Origin: Streptomyces mashuensis
Lineage (GTDB): Bacteria; Actinomycetota; Actinomycetes; Streptomycetales; Streptomycetaceae
NCBI RefSeq assembly: GCF_014654785.1
Contig: NZ_BNBD01000002.1
Coordinates: forward strand, 806,001-870,000
Length of the DNA: 64,000 bases
Direction of reading: 5' to 3'
Shown here piece after piece: positions 39,623 through 48,069 of this stretch. Position 1 is the stretch's first letter; each line of letters opens with the position of its first letter. Below the pieces are notes generated by a model. It had not been told where the DNA came from and ran no database searches. It was given only the letters and a program-made list of their open reading frames with translations. Position numbers and translations under genes: made by a program.

Positions 39623-41134
39623 TTACGCCCCGCGGGCCGGGCCCTGGTCCCGCGAGGCCGCCGGCGGCGGCTTCAGGCGGGTGGCGACGTACGCGCCCGC
39701 CAGGGCCGACGCCGTTGCCAGGGCGTAGACCGCGAGGAACGCGCGCGGCGGGGCCGCCGCGTCCGTGGCGCCCGGGGCCGCCGACGCGCCGCCCGCCGCG
39801 ACGAACAGCACGCCCGCCAGGCCCACCAGCATGATGCTGCCCAGCGCGTCGGACACCTGGAGCGAAGCGGAGTTCGCGCCCTCCTCGCCCGGCCGGGACA
39901 GCTTCAGCAGCAGCACCGCGCCACCGGAGATCGTCAGGCCCATGCCGTAGCCGCCGATCACCCACGCGACCGCCACCGTCCACGCCGGCACGGCCTGCGC
40001 CAGGACCGCCGGGGCCAGCGCCACGCCGAGCGCGATGAACAGCATGCCCGCGGCCACCAGCCGCTCCCGGTGCGGTTCCAGCCGGGCGCGGCTCTGGGTG
40101 TACGAGCCGAGGGCCCAGGTCAGGCCGCCGCCCGTGAGGCTGAGGCCGGCCAGCGTGGGCGTCAGGCCGCGCTCGGTCACGAGCATCAGCGTCACGAACG
40201 TCTCGGCGGCCAGGAACGACCCCTGCGCCAGGCCGCGCAGCAGCACCACCGCCGGCAGGCCGCGCCCCGCCAGGAACGTACGGCGGGGCAGCAGCCGCAG
40301 CACGCACGGCACCAGCAGCGCCAGCCCGGCCGCGGCCGGCAGCAGCGAGAGCGGCGTGATGTCCTGGCCGGCGTACTGGAGCAGGCCCGCGCCCACGGCG
40401 ACGGCCAGCGCCAGCACGATGCGACGCCCGTCGAGCGCCTTCGCGCCGTCCGTACCGTCCGCACCGCCCATCCCGTCCGTACCGCCGGCAGGCGGCAGCT
40501 TGCGCAGCGCCGGCAGCATGACGACGAGCGGCGGCACGATCAGGACGGGGATGGCCAGGAACACCCAGCGCCAGCCGATCGTTTCGGTGACGGTTCCGGC
40601 GGCCAGCGGGCCGACGATCACCGGGACGACCCAGGCGGCGGAGAACGACGCGAGGACCTTGGGCCGCAGTCGTTCGGGGTAGGCCCGGCCCACGACGACG
40701 TACAGCGCGACGATCACGAGCCCGGCGCCGATGCCCTGCACGCCCCGGCCGGCCACGAACATCCACATGGCGCCGGCCGAGCCGGCCGTCACCAGGCCCG
40801 CCCCGAAGGCGGCGATGCCGGTGAAGAGGGGCGCGAGCGGACCGCTGCGGTCGCACCACTCGCCGGAGAGCACCATGGCGAAGAGGCTGGCGGTGAAGAA
40901 CGCCGAGTAGGCGAAGGCGTAGAGGCCGATGCCGTCCAGGGCGCGGGCCGCGACCGGCATGGCGGTGGTGACGGCGCTCGCCTCGAACGCGACGAGGGAG
41001 ACGACGGTGATGATGCCGAGGGTGAGGGCGCGGTGGCGGCGGCCGAGGACGCCGTCGGCGTCCCCGGCCTGTTGCACGGGCGCGATGGACGGGACGTCCG
41101 GGGATATGTGCTGGTCAGTGGGGGTATCGGCCAT
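39623..41134 (-). CDS. MFS transporter (drug-efflux type)
   Basis: A 503-residue major facilitator protein with about 12-14 hydrophobic segments. The loop GEWCDRSGP (DRxG-type) lies between early helices, followed by GRGVQGIGAGLVIVALYVVVGRAYPERLRPK (motif B/C region of drug efflux pumps). A short Gly/Asp-rich loop (GTDGMGGADGTDGA) marks the central cytoplasmic loop. ATG 41134 is chosen over 41194. The substrate is unknown. Confidence 0.9.
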   Translation of the reverse strand: MADTPTDQHISPDVPSIAPVQQAGDADGVLGRRHRALTLGIITVVSLVAFEASAVTTAMPVAARALDGIGLYAFAYSAFFTASLFAMVLSGEWCDRSGPLAPLFTGIAAFGAGLVTAGSAGAMWMFVAGRGVQGIGAGLVIVALYVVVGRAYPERLRPKVLASFSAAWVVPVIVGPLAAGTVTETIGWRWVFLAIPVLIVPPLVVMLPALRKLPPAGGTDGMGGADGTDGAKALDGRRIVLALAVAVGAGLLQYAGQDITPLSLLPAAAGLALLVPCVLRLLPRRTFLAGRGLPAVVLLRGLAQGSFLAAETFVTLMLVTERGLTPTLAGLSLTGGGLTWALGSYTQSRARLEPHRERLVAAGMLFIALGVALAPAVLAQAVPAWTVAVAWVIGGYGMGLTISGGAVLLLKLSRPGEEGANSASLQVSDALGSIMLVGLAGVLFVAAGGASAAPGATDAAAPPRAFLAVYALATASALAGAYVATRLKPPPAASRDQGPARGA

Positions 41135-41282
41135 GACTGTCAGCGTAGGGGCGGGTGGGGCGGGGGCACCCCTGTCGGACGACCGGAATGGCATGGTCCA
41201 TAGGGCCTAGGCCGGAGGGCCGCACATGCTTGCCGACGTGCCCACGCGCCCACGTGCGTACGCCCCCCGCGCGCCCACGCGC

Positions 41283-42401
41283 CTACGTGGTCAGCAGCAC
41301 ACCCGCGTACGACACGCCCGCGATCACCACCCACGAGCACAGCCCCAGCGCCGCGACGCGCCCGCCGGTGCGGACGAGCGTGGGCAGGTGCACGGCGCTG
41401 CCGAGACCGAACAAGGCCGCGGCGAGCAGCAGCTCCTGGGCCTCGCGGGCGCCGTCGAGGGCGGCGGTGGGCAGCACGCCAGTGGTGCGTACGACGACCA
41501 TGGCGAGGAAGCCGACGACGAAGAGCGGCAGCAGCGGCGGACGCTTGCCGGCCGCAGCGCCCTCCCCGGCTCCCGCTCCGGCTCCCGCTGCGTCCGCGCG
41601 GCGCCGGTTGCGTACGGCCAGGGCGACGGCGGCCACCAGGGGCGCGAGGAGCGCCACGCGCATCAACTTGACGAGAACCGCCTCGCCGAGCGCCGCGGGC
41701 CCGGCGGTCTGGGCAGTGGCCACGACCTGGCCGACGTCGTGCACGCCCGCCCCGACCCAGCGGCCGAACTGCGCGTCGTCGAGCCCGAGGGGCTGGTGCA
41801 GCAGCGGCAGCACGGCGATGGCGAGGGTGCCGCAGAGCGTGACGAGGGCGACGGAGGTGGCGACGTCCTCCTCGTCGCTGCCCGACGCCTCGCTGACGGC
41901 GCCGATGGCGGAGGCGCCGCAGATGGAGTAGCCGGTGGCGATGAGGAGGGGCTGGTCGCCGCGCAGGCCGAGGCGGCGGCCGAGCCAGAGCGTGCCGAAG
42001 AAGGTTGCGACGACGACGGCGAGCACCATGAGGACGGTCGCCCAGCCGAGGCCGAGGACGTCGTCGAGGCTGAGTTTGAGGCCGAGGAGGACGACGCCGA
42101 GGCGCATCAGGCGCTTGCCGGCCAGCGTGAGGCCGGGCCGGGCGGTGCCGCGGACGCGGTGCCGCAGCCACGGCAGGTGGGCGGCGGTGATGCCGAGGAC
42201 GACGGCCGCCGTGAGCATGGGGACGGCGGGCAGCAGCAGGTGGACGGCCTCGGCGACGGCGACGCCGCAGGCGGCGAGGGCGAGGCCGGGCAGGCTGCGG
42301 GGGAGGCCCGGGATGCGGCGGGGGGTGGCGGGGGTGGCGGCGGGTGCGGGCCGCGGGGAGGTCGTACCGGCGGCCCGCCCGTTGTTCTCGGTGAGGGTCA
42401 T
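41283..42401 (-). CDS. YeiH/UPF0324-family putative sulfate/sulfite exporter
   Basis: A 372-residue membrane protein with ~10 hydrophobic segments. LTLAGKRLMRLGVVLLGLKLSL, TGYSICGASAIGAV and GRWVGAGVHDVGQVVATAQ are family hallmarks. Its start overlaps the stop of the cysteine dioxygenase gene (ATGA), so the two are translationally coupled. A role in exporting sulfite or sulfate released by cysteine oxidation fits this context well, but transport has not been shown for most relatives. Confidence 0.9.
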   Translation of the reverse strand: MTLTENNGRAAGTTSPRPAPAATPATPRRIPGLPRSLPGLALAACGVAVAEAVHLLLPAVPMLTAAVVLGITAAHLPWLRHRVRGTARPGLTLAGKRLMRLGVVLLGLKLSLDDVLGLGWATVLMVLAVVVATFFGTLWLGRRLGLRGDQPLLIATGYSICGASAIGAVSEASGSDEEDVATSVALVTLCGTLAIAVLPLLHQPLGLDDAQFGRWVGAGVHDVGQVVATAQTAGPAALGEAVLVKLMRVALLAPLVAAVALAVRNRRRADAAGAGAGAGEGAAAGKRPPLLPLFVVGFLAMVVVRTTGVLPTAALDGAREAQELLLAAALFGLGSAVHLPTLVRTGGRVAALGLCSWVVIAGVSYAGVLLTT

Positions 42402-42988
42402 CGCTCGTCGGTGGGCAGCTCGTAGACGCGGCGGACGCTCGACCCGAGGCGGGAGACGTCGGCGCCGTAGATGTGGACGGAGATGGCGGTGGACGAGCAG
42501 GCGTTGCGGACGCGATGGATGTCGCCGGGCGGGGCGAAGCCGCAGACGTCGCCCTGATGGTTGACGACGTCCTCGGTGGCGACGAGGCGGGCGGTGGCGC
42601 CGTCGGGTACGAGGCGGTAGCGCCGCTCGCTCTCGGTGCCCTGGTGGACGCCGGTGACGCACCACGAGACGTGGTCGTGGATGCGGGTCTGCTGGCCGGG
42701 CAGCCAGACGAGGGCCACGATCGAGAAGCTGCCGTCGTGCTCGGCGTGCAGGAGGTGCTGCCGGTAGCGGTCCGGGTCGCCCTCGCACTGCTCGGGGGTG
42801 AGCAGGCCGGGGGCGCCGAGGTGGGGCGCGAGGCGCTCGCCGACGAGGTACGCCGTGGTGTCGGGCGGCAGGCCGCGGCCGACGACGTCCCGTACGTCGG
42901 CGACGAGTTGCGCGATCCGGTCGGTCGTACGGGCGGCCGTGGGGGCGGTCGGGGGAATGGTGCCGGGGGGCGCGGTGGGCGGGGTCAT
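42398..42988 (-). CDS. cysteine dioxygenase-family thiol dioxygenase
   Basis: A 196-residue cupin enzyme. Metal His residues are in RIHDHVSWCVTGVHQG (HxH) and GDIHRVRN, as in bacterial cysteine dioxygenases. It converts cysteine to cysteine sulfinate, which breaks down to pyruvate and sulfite. The downstream coupled exporter and the LysR gene upstream (95 bp) suggest a cysteine detoxification or sulfur-overflow unit. ATG 42988. Activity on 3-mercaptopropionate instead cannot be ruled out. Confidence 0.9.
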   Translation of the reverse strand: MTPPTAPPGTIPPTAPTAARTTDRIAQLVADVRDVVGRGLPPDTTAYLVGERLAPHLGAPGLLTPEQCEGDPDRYRQHLLHAEHDGSFSIVALVWLPGQQTRIHDHVSWCVTGVHQGTESERRYRLVPDGATARLVATEDVVNHQGDVCGFAPPGDIHRVRNACSSTAISVHIYGADVSRLGSSVRRVYELPTDER

Positions 42989-43083
42989 GGGTGCAGGGTC
43001 GGCCGCGCGGTTCCATGGCGTCCAACGACAGTTTGTTGCCGCAAGGTGAAGCCGTGCTTATGGGTTGCCCCTACGGATTCCGG

Positions 43084-43989
43084 TCAGCAGCCGACGCGCT
43101 GTGCGGCGGCCGCGCGCAGCTCGTCCAGGACGAGGGCGGTGGCGGGGACCCGTAGGTGCTCGCGGAGCACGTAGGCCGAGACCTGGCGGCGGCAGGCGGG
43201 GTCCAGCGCCCGGCCGGTGATCTTGTCGTGGCGGAGGAACGACAGGACGAGGCCCGGCATCATCGCCACGCCCAGGCCGGCGGCGACGAGGGACTGCACG
43301 ACCAGGTTGTCGTCGGTGGTGAAGGCGATGTCGGGTGCGAATCCCTGCTCGGCGCACTCGTGCAGGAAGTTGGTGCGGCAGCGCAGGCAGCCGGCTATCC
43401 AGCGGGCGTCGGCGAGGTCGGTGAGCTTCACGGCGCGGCGGCGGGCGAGCGGGTGCCCTATGGGCAGCAGGACGGTGAGCTGATCCTCCATCAGGGGGAT
43501 CTCGACGAGCTCGTCGGGGACGTGTTCGTGCAGGCCGGGGTAGGTGAAGGCGAGGGTGATGTCGCACTCGCCGCGCACCAGCCGCCCGAGCGAGTCGGGC
43601 GGCTCGCCCTCCTGGAGCTCAACCCGTACGCCGGGGTGGTCGGCGGCCAGCCGGGCCAGGGCCTCGGGCATGAGGGTCGCGCCCGCGCTGGGGAACGCGC
43701 AGACGCGCACCCGTCCGGCGCGCAGCCGCGTCAGAGCGCTCATTTGCTGCTGCGCATCATTGAGGCTGGCCAGGATGATCTCGGCGTGCCGGGCGAGGGC
43801 CTCGCCGGCCTCGGTGAGCCGCATCCGGCGGCCGGCCCGGGTGAACAGCGGACTGCCGACGACGCGCTCGAGCGCCTTCATCTGCTGGGTGATCGCGGGC
43901 TGGGTGTAGCCGAGGGCACGGGCGGCGGCGGTGTATGACCCCGCCGTGACGACCGCGTGGAAGGTCCTGATGTGCCGGGAGTCGAACAC
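43084..43989 (-). CDS. LysR-family transcriptional regulator
   Basis: A 301-residue regulator. The N-terminal helix-turn-helix is HIRTFHAVVTAGSYTAAARALGYTQPAITQQMKALE. The substrate-binding domain contains an unusual CLRCRTNFLHEC cysteine cluster. It starts at GTG 43989; the longer frame is not supported. It is in the same direction as, and 95 bp upstream of, the cysteine dioxygenase/exporter pair, so it probably governs them, and the cysteines may sense thiols or redox state (inference). Confidence 0.9.
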   Translation of the reverse strand: MFDSRHIRTFHAVVTAGSYTAAARALGYTQPAITQQMKALERVVGSPLFTRAGRRMRLTEAGEALARHAEIILASLNDAQQQMSALTRLRAGRVRVCAFPSAGATLMPEALARLAADHPGVRVELQEGEPPDSLGRLVRGECDITLAFTYPGLHEHVPDELVEIPLMEDQLTVLLPIGHPLARRRAVKLTDLADARWIAGCLRCRTNFLHECAEQGFAPDIAFTTDDNLVVQSLVAAGLGVAMMPGLVLSFLRHDKITGRALDPACRRQVSAYVLREHLRVPATALVLDELRAAAAQRVGC

Positions 43990-44129
43990 GCCCAAATCAT
44001 AAGCGGAATTTGGGGAAGACCGACGATCACCACGGATCGGGTTTGGATCTAACGGCATCAGCGGAATCAGGGGGCCGGAGCAGCCAGGCCGGAGATCCCC
44101 ACAGGGAACATTTCCGGCATGGTGGGTAT

Positions 44130-45020
44130 ATGCCTCACTACACCTCGTACGACGCGGCGGAACTGCACTACCGGGTGCTGGGCGACGAACGGCCCGGCCC
44201 CGCGGCCCCACCGCTGGTCTGCCTGGCCGGCGGCCCCGGCCGGGACGCGGCGTACCTGGGCGACCTGGGCGGCCTGGCGGCGCTCCGCCCGCTGGTGATC
44301 CCGGACAGCCGCGGTACGGGCGCGTCACCGCCGGCCCGCGACCCGGCCGCGTACGCCTTCCCGGCGCTGGCCGACGACCTGGAGTCGCTCCGCGACCACC
44401 TGGGCCTGGACCGCTTCGCGCTGCTGGCGCACGACGCGGCCTGCGCCACGGCCCAGGCGTACGCGGCGGCCCACGGCGAGTACCTCACGCACCTGGTGCT
44501 CGTCACCCCGGGCTCACGCCTCCAGGGCGAACTGCCCACGGACGCCGAGGACATCTTCGAACAACGGGCCACGGAGGAGTGGTGGCCCGACGCATACGTG
44601 GCCGTGCACTCCCTGCCCGCCGCCACCGACCTGGCCGAGATCCGCTCCCTCCTGCTCCGCGCAGCCCCCATGGCCTACGCCCGCTGGAACACCCCCCAAC
44701 GCACCCACGCCGCCACCGAACCCCACCAACTCAACCCCCTCCCCCGCGCCGGCTTCTGGCCCCCCACCGACGAACCCTCCCGCCTGACCATCCTCCGCCG
44801 CCTCCGCGAGACCCGCTGCCCGGTCCTGGTCATCACGGGCGACCACGACGCCATCACGGGCACACGCGCAGGCAAGGCAGTGGCAGCCTCCTTCCCCCGC
44901 GCAACACTCCGCGCCCTGCACGGGGTGGGCCACTACCCATGGGTCGACGAACCGGAGATGTTCCGCGGTTTGGTGGAGGACTTCCTCCACACACCGGGAC
45001 CGACACACCCGGCTGCGTGA
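44130..45020 (+). CDS. alpha/beta hydrolase with Asp at the nucleophile position
   Basis: A 296-residue alpha/beta-hydrolase fold protein resembling proline iminopeptidases (LAGGPGRDAAYLGDLGG, IPDSRGTGAS). The nucleophile elbow reads LLAHDAACA, so Asp replaces the usual Ser of GxSxG. The acid is probably in ITGDHDA, and the catalytic His in GVGHYPWVDEPE. An Asp nucleophile is normal for haloalkane dehalogenases and epoxide hydrolases but not for peptidases. ATG 44130. It is divergent from the LysR gene. Confidence 0.86.
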   Translation: MPHYTSYDAAELHYRVLGDERPGPAAPPLVCLAGGPGRDAAYLGDLGGLAALRPLVIPDSRGTGASPPARDPAAYAFPALADDLESLRDHLGLDRFALLAHDAACATAQAYAAAHGEYLTHLVLVTPGSRLQGELPTDAEDIFEQRATEEWWPDAYVAVHSLPAATDLAEIRSLLLRAAPMAYARWNTPQRTHAATEPHQLNPLPRAGFWPPTDEPSRLTILRRLRETRCPVLVITGDHDAITGTRAGKAVAASFPRATLRALHGVGHYPWVDEPEMFRGLVEDFLHTPGPTHPAA

Positions 45021-45107
45021 ACGGGCTGTTGCGGTCACGTGGCGGGGCGCGCGGAGAGCTTGAGCAGGGAGAAGGGCCACTCCTATGGTCAAGGAGCCAC
45101 AACACAC

Positions 45108-45179
45108 GGCCGTGTGCCCGAGTGGCTCAGGGACTCGCCTGCAAAGCGAGTAACGCGGGTTCGATTCCCGCCACGGCCT
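45108..45179 (+). tRNA. tRNA-Cys(GCA)
   Basis: A 72-nt cloverleaf. The acceptor GGCCGTG/CACGGCC is perfect. The anticodon arm CTCGC-CTGCAAA-GCGAG gives GCA, the T-arm is CGGGTTCGATTCCCG, and the discriminator is T, as expected for tRNA-Cys. It marks the left border of the lower-GC block that follows. Confidence 0.95.
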
Positions 45180-45211
45180 CTGACCGCGTGACCAGCTGAG
45201 CGATGGCCAGA

Positions 45212-45799
45212 TCAGTACTGATCAATCTTATTTCCCTCGGGGACACGGAAGCACGCGGACGTGAGGTGCACCCGAATTCCCGACGGGTTATATTTGCGGC
45301 TGGACGGGGACCCTGGGGCAGACCTCCTCGCATCGATGAAGGTAATATTTACCGAGAACTGACGCCGAGTCGAATTTGCGGTCAGCTCCAGGTATCTGGC
45401 ACCGGTGTTCCCGGGACCGAATTCCACCACCTTCCAGCCACGCCTTGGAAGGTCATCCTTGAGTCTCTGCATGGAACGTTCCATGTCCTGCTCAGAAACT
45501 CCCCACACCGACCAGGGGTGAAAGACCTTGTACAAAACCTCGGGATCCTGGTCGCACGGGGAAACACCAGGGCCAGACTTGCTGACTTGGCCTTGCAAGC
45601 CAAGAGCATCATATATCTCGCTCGAAAGCTCCTTGGCCTGGCCCTTCGCGATGTCGATCTCCTGGACCCGAGGAGTGTAGTCAAGACTCTTACTGTTGCC
45701 CATTGCCGCACATCCAGAAATCAAGAAGACAGAACCAGAAAAGGCAAGCGCAGCCCATCGAGCCGCCCGCGCACACATCGCCGCTTTAAGGCTAGTCAC
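45212..45799 (-). CDS. predicted lipoprotein, last gene of the effector-like block
   Basis: A 195-residue protein with a signal sequence (residues ~8-29) and lipobox LISGC, so it is probably a membrane-tethered lipoprotein. Base composition is visibly richer in A/T than the surrounding genes. The GTG start at 45799 overlaps the stop of the DUF1023 gene by 8 bp. No family is recognised. Position and tight coupling behind a putative secreted hydrolase make an immunity or chaperone role plausible; this is inference. Confidence 0.8.
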   Translation of the reverse strand: MTSLKAAMCARAARWAALAFSGSVFLISGCAAMGNSKSLDYTPRVQEIDIAKGQAKELSSEIYDALGLQGQVSKSGPGVSPCDQDPEVLYKVFHPWSVWGVSEQDMERSMQRLKDDLPRRGWKVVEFGPGNTGARYLELTANSTRRQFSVNITFIDARRSAPGSPSSRKYNPSGIRVHLTSACFRVPEGNKIDQY

Positions 45800-47597
45800 G
45801 CTTCACCTGCTCATACCTACCGGTCACCACTGCCGCCTGGTTCTCCAGACTTACAGATCCGTCGTCCCAGTAGCCTCCATGGTCCTTAGCCGTGGTCTGC
45901 ATGATATTTGCCCCGAACGCCCGGTCCGAGGGTACGTTCTGCGTCAGCCAATCGGTCACTGGCGTAGTAACGTCCCAACTGCCGAGACGTGTATTACCTC
46001 CGAGGAACGCTATCTTTCCACCGACGGTCACCTGATCGTTCCACACTGAAGCAGCCTCCGACCAGACATGCCCCTTCGGAGCATCCAGCTCGTTCGCATG
46101 TCCGACGAGCATGCCAGGACTGGCCACAGAGACAATATCGTCCGCCCCCAGGCCGCGATCCATCGACGTGGCACCCACAACAGTGGTTCCATAACTGTGG
46201 CCGATTACAGTCGTATGGCTTGCGTCAGGGCCACCTTGGACAGTCTGGACGCCGTCGAGGAATTGCTTCAGGGTCGGGGCGGCTTTGTGCGCATAGGAAT
46301 CCGATGCGGCTTCCGGGAGCAGGTCACCGTTATGGGTGGGATAGGCAGACTGCGGCGCGTCGTACCCGATCCAGGTGATCGTCGACACCGAGGGTTCTCC
46401 CGGCATGGTCGCAGCAACTCGCCAAAGGCCGGTCATCCTTCTGATGTCACCATCCACTTTGCCGAGCTTGGCCGTGGTCCCTGGGACATAGACTGCCGTA
46501 TGTTCTGCCGTATCCGGATTCCCGTTTGCTATGACGGCGTGACCACGCTTCTTGGTATCAAAGTCCAGAAGGTAAGCGTCCGGCAAGCCCTCTTCGCCGG
46601 TCCGGTCGAACCGCTGCTGAATGGCATCGATCCCGAGCAGCTTTTCCTTGAGAGCATTACGCCGCTCCTCCCATTTCAGCCAAGCAGCAGTCGGGTCCTT
46701 TGCGCCGGTGGGTAGCCCAGTTGCATTATTGTATCTCGGCTGATAATGCACCGGCTCTTTTTTGTCCAGATCGCGAATCTGCTCCTCCAGGTCAACACGC
46801 GCCCCAGCAAGCACCACACGATTGGCCTGGTCGCGAACGCCGGAGGGAAGCCCGTCCATCTTGCCGATGATCTCAGGATGAACAGCCAAATATTCTTCCT
46901 GCTTCTCCTGGCTCAGCCTGTCCCACCATTCAGCATTCTCCTTAGGAGTCCTTCCCTTCGGTATACCCTCCTCATTGAAATGCTTCCCAGCAGCGGTTTG
47001 AACGCCTCTCTGATCTCGGGCGACATCCGACCAGTCGGTGTTCTTCAGATTCCCGTCGGTCTTGAGCGCGGCGACCGCTCTAGCGTACCGGCCATCGATC
47101 TCGGCTGCCTCTTTGAGTGCCGTACCGATGCGCTCGGCCAGCACTTGAGCTTTGGCCTCGTTCGGGTCCGCCGACTTGATCAGAGGCGGGGAACCTGTCG
47201 ACCTGGCCGGTTTAGGGAGCAAGGGGGAAGGAGTCGATGCGCTGCGGGGGTACTCGACCGACCCGTCTTCCTTCACAGTGAAGTTGAGCTTGTGGGCGTC
47301 TTCAAGAGCCTGTTTCAGGTTACGTTGAGGAACGGCCAATTCCTCAGCCAACCCTTGAAGCAGTGTGCGGATCATTCCACACTCAACGTGAATGTACTGG
47401 TAGTTGTCACTGAGCAGGCCGAGTTTTTCGAGCGCGGCTTTGGCCCCTTCCCCCTGCTGAGTGGCGGCCAACCTTCCCCGCACCCCTTGGTCGACGAAGT
47501 CCCGCGCACCGCCGGCATAATTGCTCACCGCACTCCACGCCTTGCCTGCGTCGGTGAGTTTGGCGATGTCGAGGCCGACGAGATCTTCCATCTTCAC
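45792..47597 (-). CDS. DUF1023 alpha/beta hydrolase with helical N-terminal domain
   Basis: A 601-residue protein. Residues ~1-115 are helical and WXG-like (WSAVSNYAGGARDFV). A linker follows, then the actinobacterial DUF1023 signature (AEWWDRLSQEKQEEYLAVHPEIIGKMDG). The hydrolase domain has nucleophile Ser468 in VIGHSYGTT, an acid probably in LGADDIVSV, and a C-terminal His (KDHGGYWDD). There is no signal peptide. Gene order (small helical protein, this protein, lipoprotein) resembles T7SS effector loci. An ATG lies two codons after the GTG start used. The substrate is unknown; lipids or esters are likely. Confidence 0.88.
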   Translation of the reverse strand: MKMEDLVGLDIAKLTDAGKAWSAVSNYAGGARDFVDQGVRGRLAATQQGEGAKAALEKLGLLSDNYQYIHVECGMIRTLLQGLAEELAVPQRNLKQALEDAHKLNFTVKEDGSVEYPRSASTPSPLLPKPARSTGSPPLIKSADPNEAKAQVLAERIGTALKEAAEIDGRYARAVAALKTDGNLKNTDWSDVARDQRGVQTAAGKHFNEEGIPKGRTPKENAEWWDRLSQEKQEEYLAVHPEIIGKMDGLPSGVRDQANRVVLAGARVDLEEQIRDLDKKEPVHYQPRYNNATGLPTGAKDPTAAWLKWEERRNALKEKLLGIDAIQQRFDRTGEEGLPDAYLLDFDTKKRGHAVIANGNPDTAEHTAVYVPGTTAKLGKVDGDIRRMTGLWRVAATMPGEPSVSTITWIGYDAPQSAYPTHNGDLLPEAASDSYAHKAAPTLKQFLDGVQTVQGGPDASHTTVIGHSYGTTVVGATSMDRGLGADDIVSVASPGMLVGHANELDAPKGHVWSEAASVWNDQVTVGGKIAFLGGNTRLGSWDVTTPVTDWLTQNVPSDRAFGANIMQTTAKDHGGYWDDGSVSLENQAAVVTGRYEQVKRD

Positions 47598-47602
47598 GAC
47601 TG

Positions 47603-48037
47603 TTAGTCTGCCCGCTTCGCCGTGCGGGAGGCCGGTTGGGAGTAATGATCGATCTTCGACCGCATCCCCTCGAACGACTTTTTAACACGCGCGTCGTTTC
47701 CCGAGAAGCTGATGCCAGCCTTCTGCAAGGTAGCGCCGAGTTCCTTGCACTCGTTACGGACAGCCTTGAGACGCGACTCCCAGCCATCCATGATGCCTTT
47801 CAGCGCCGCAGCGCTGGCCAGGCCCTTGGTTCCCTTGCCGAAGTCCTCGTGCCCGTGGCTGAGGTCGCCGAGCGCGGCGTCCATTCCGTGTGACAGCTCT
47901 TCCGCTATGCCGGAGGCTGTCGTCCAAGGCTGGACACTGGCCTTGTGAGTACCAGAGGCGCCACCCTCGGCCGGCCCTGCGGATGCCAGGGTCATCCGTG
48001 AGTCGGCCGGAAGGGGTCGTATGTGGGCATCAGTCAT
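47603..48037 (-). CDS. small helical WXG100-like protein
   Basis: A 144-residue helical protein without signal peptide. The segment GMDAALGDLSHGHEDFGKGTKGLASAAALKGIMDGWESRLKAVRNECKELGATLQKAG is a WXG100-like helix-turn-helix with W-E-S in place of WxG. It lies 5 bp before the DUF1023 gene and could be its secretion partner. The ATG at 48037 is used; a TTG one codon earlier is less likely. I cannot assign a named family. Confidence 0.75.
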   Translation of the reverse strand: MTDAHIRPLPADSRMTLASAGPAEGGASGTHKASVQPWTTASGIAEELSHGMDAALGDLSHGHEDFGKGTKGLASAAALKGIMDGWESRLKAVRNECKELGATLQKAGISFSGNDARVKKSFEGMRSKIDHYSQPASRTAKRAD

Positions 48038-48069
48038 CAACAGACCTCATAATGAAGGAAGTAGGGCGA

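Noticed and set aside
41226..41290. Repeat or operator made of GCGCCCACG and CCTACGTGG motifs after the YeiH gene
   Set aside because: Short and irregular, with no clear symmetry or spacing beyond what GC-rich sequence gives.
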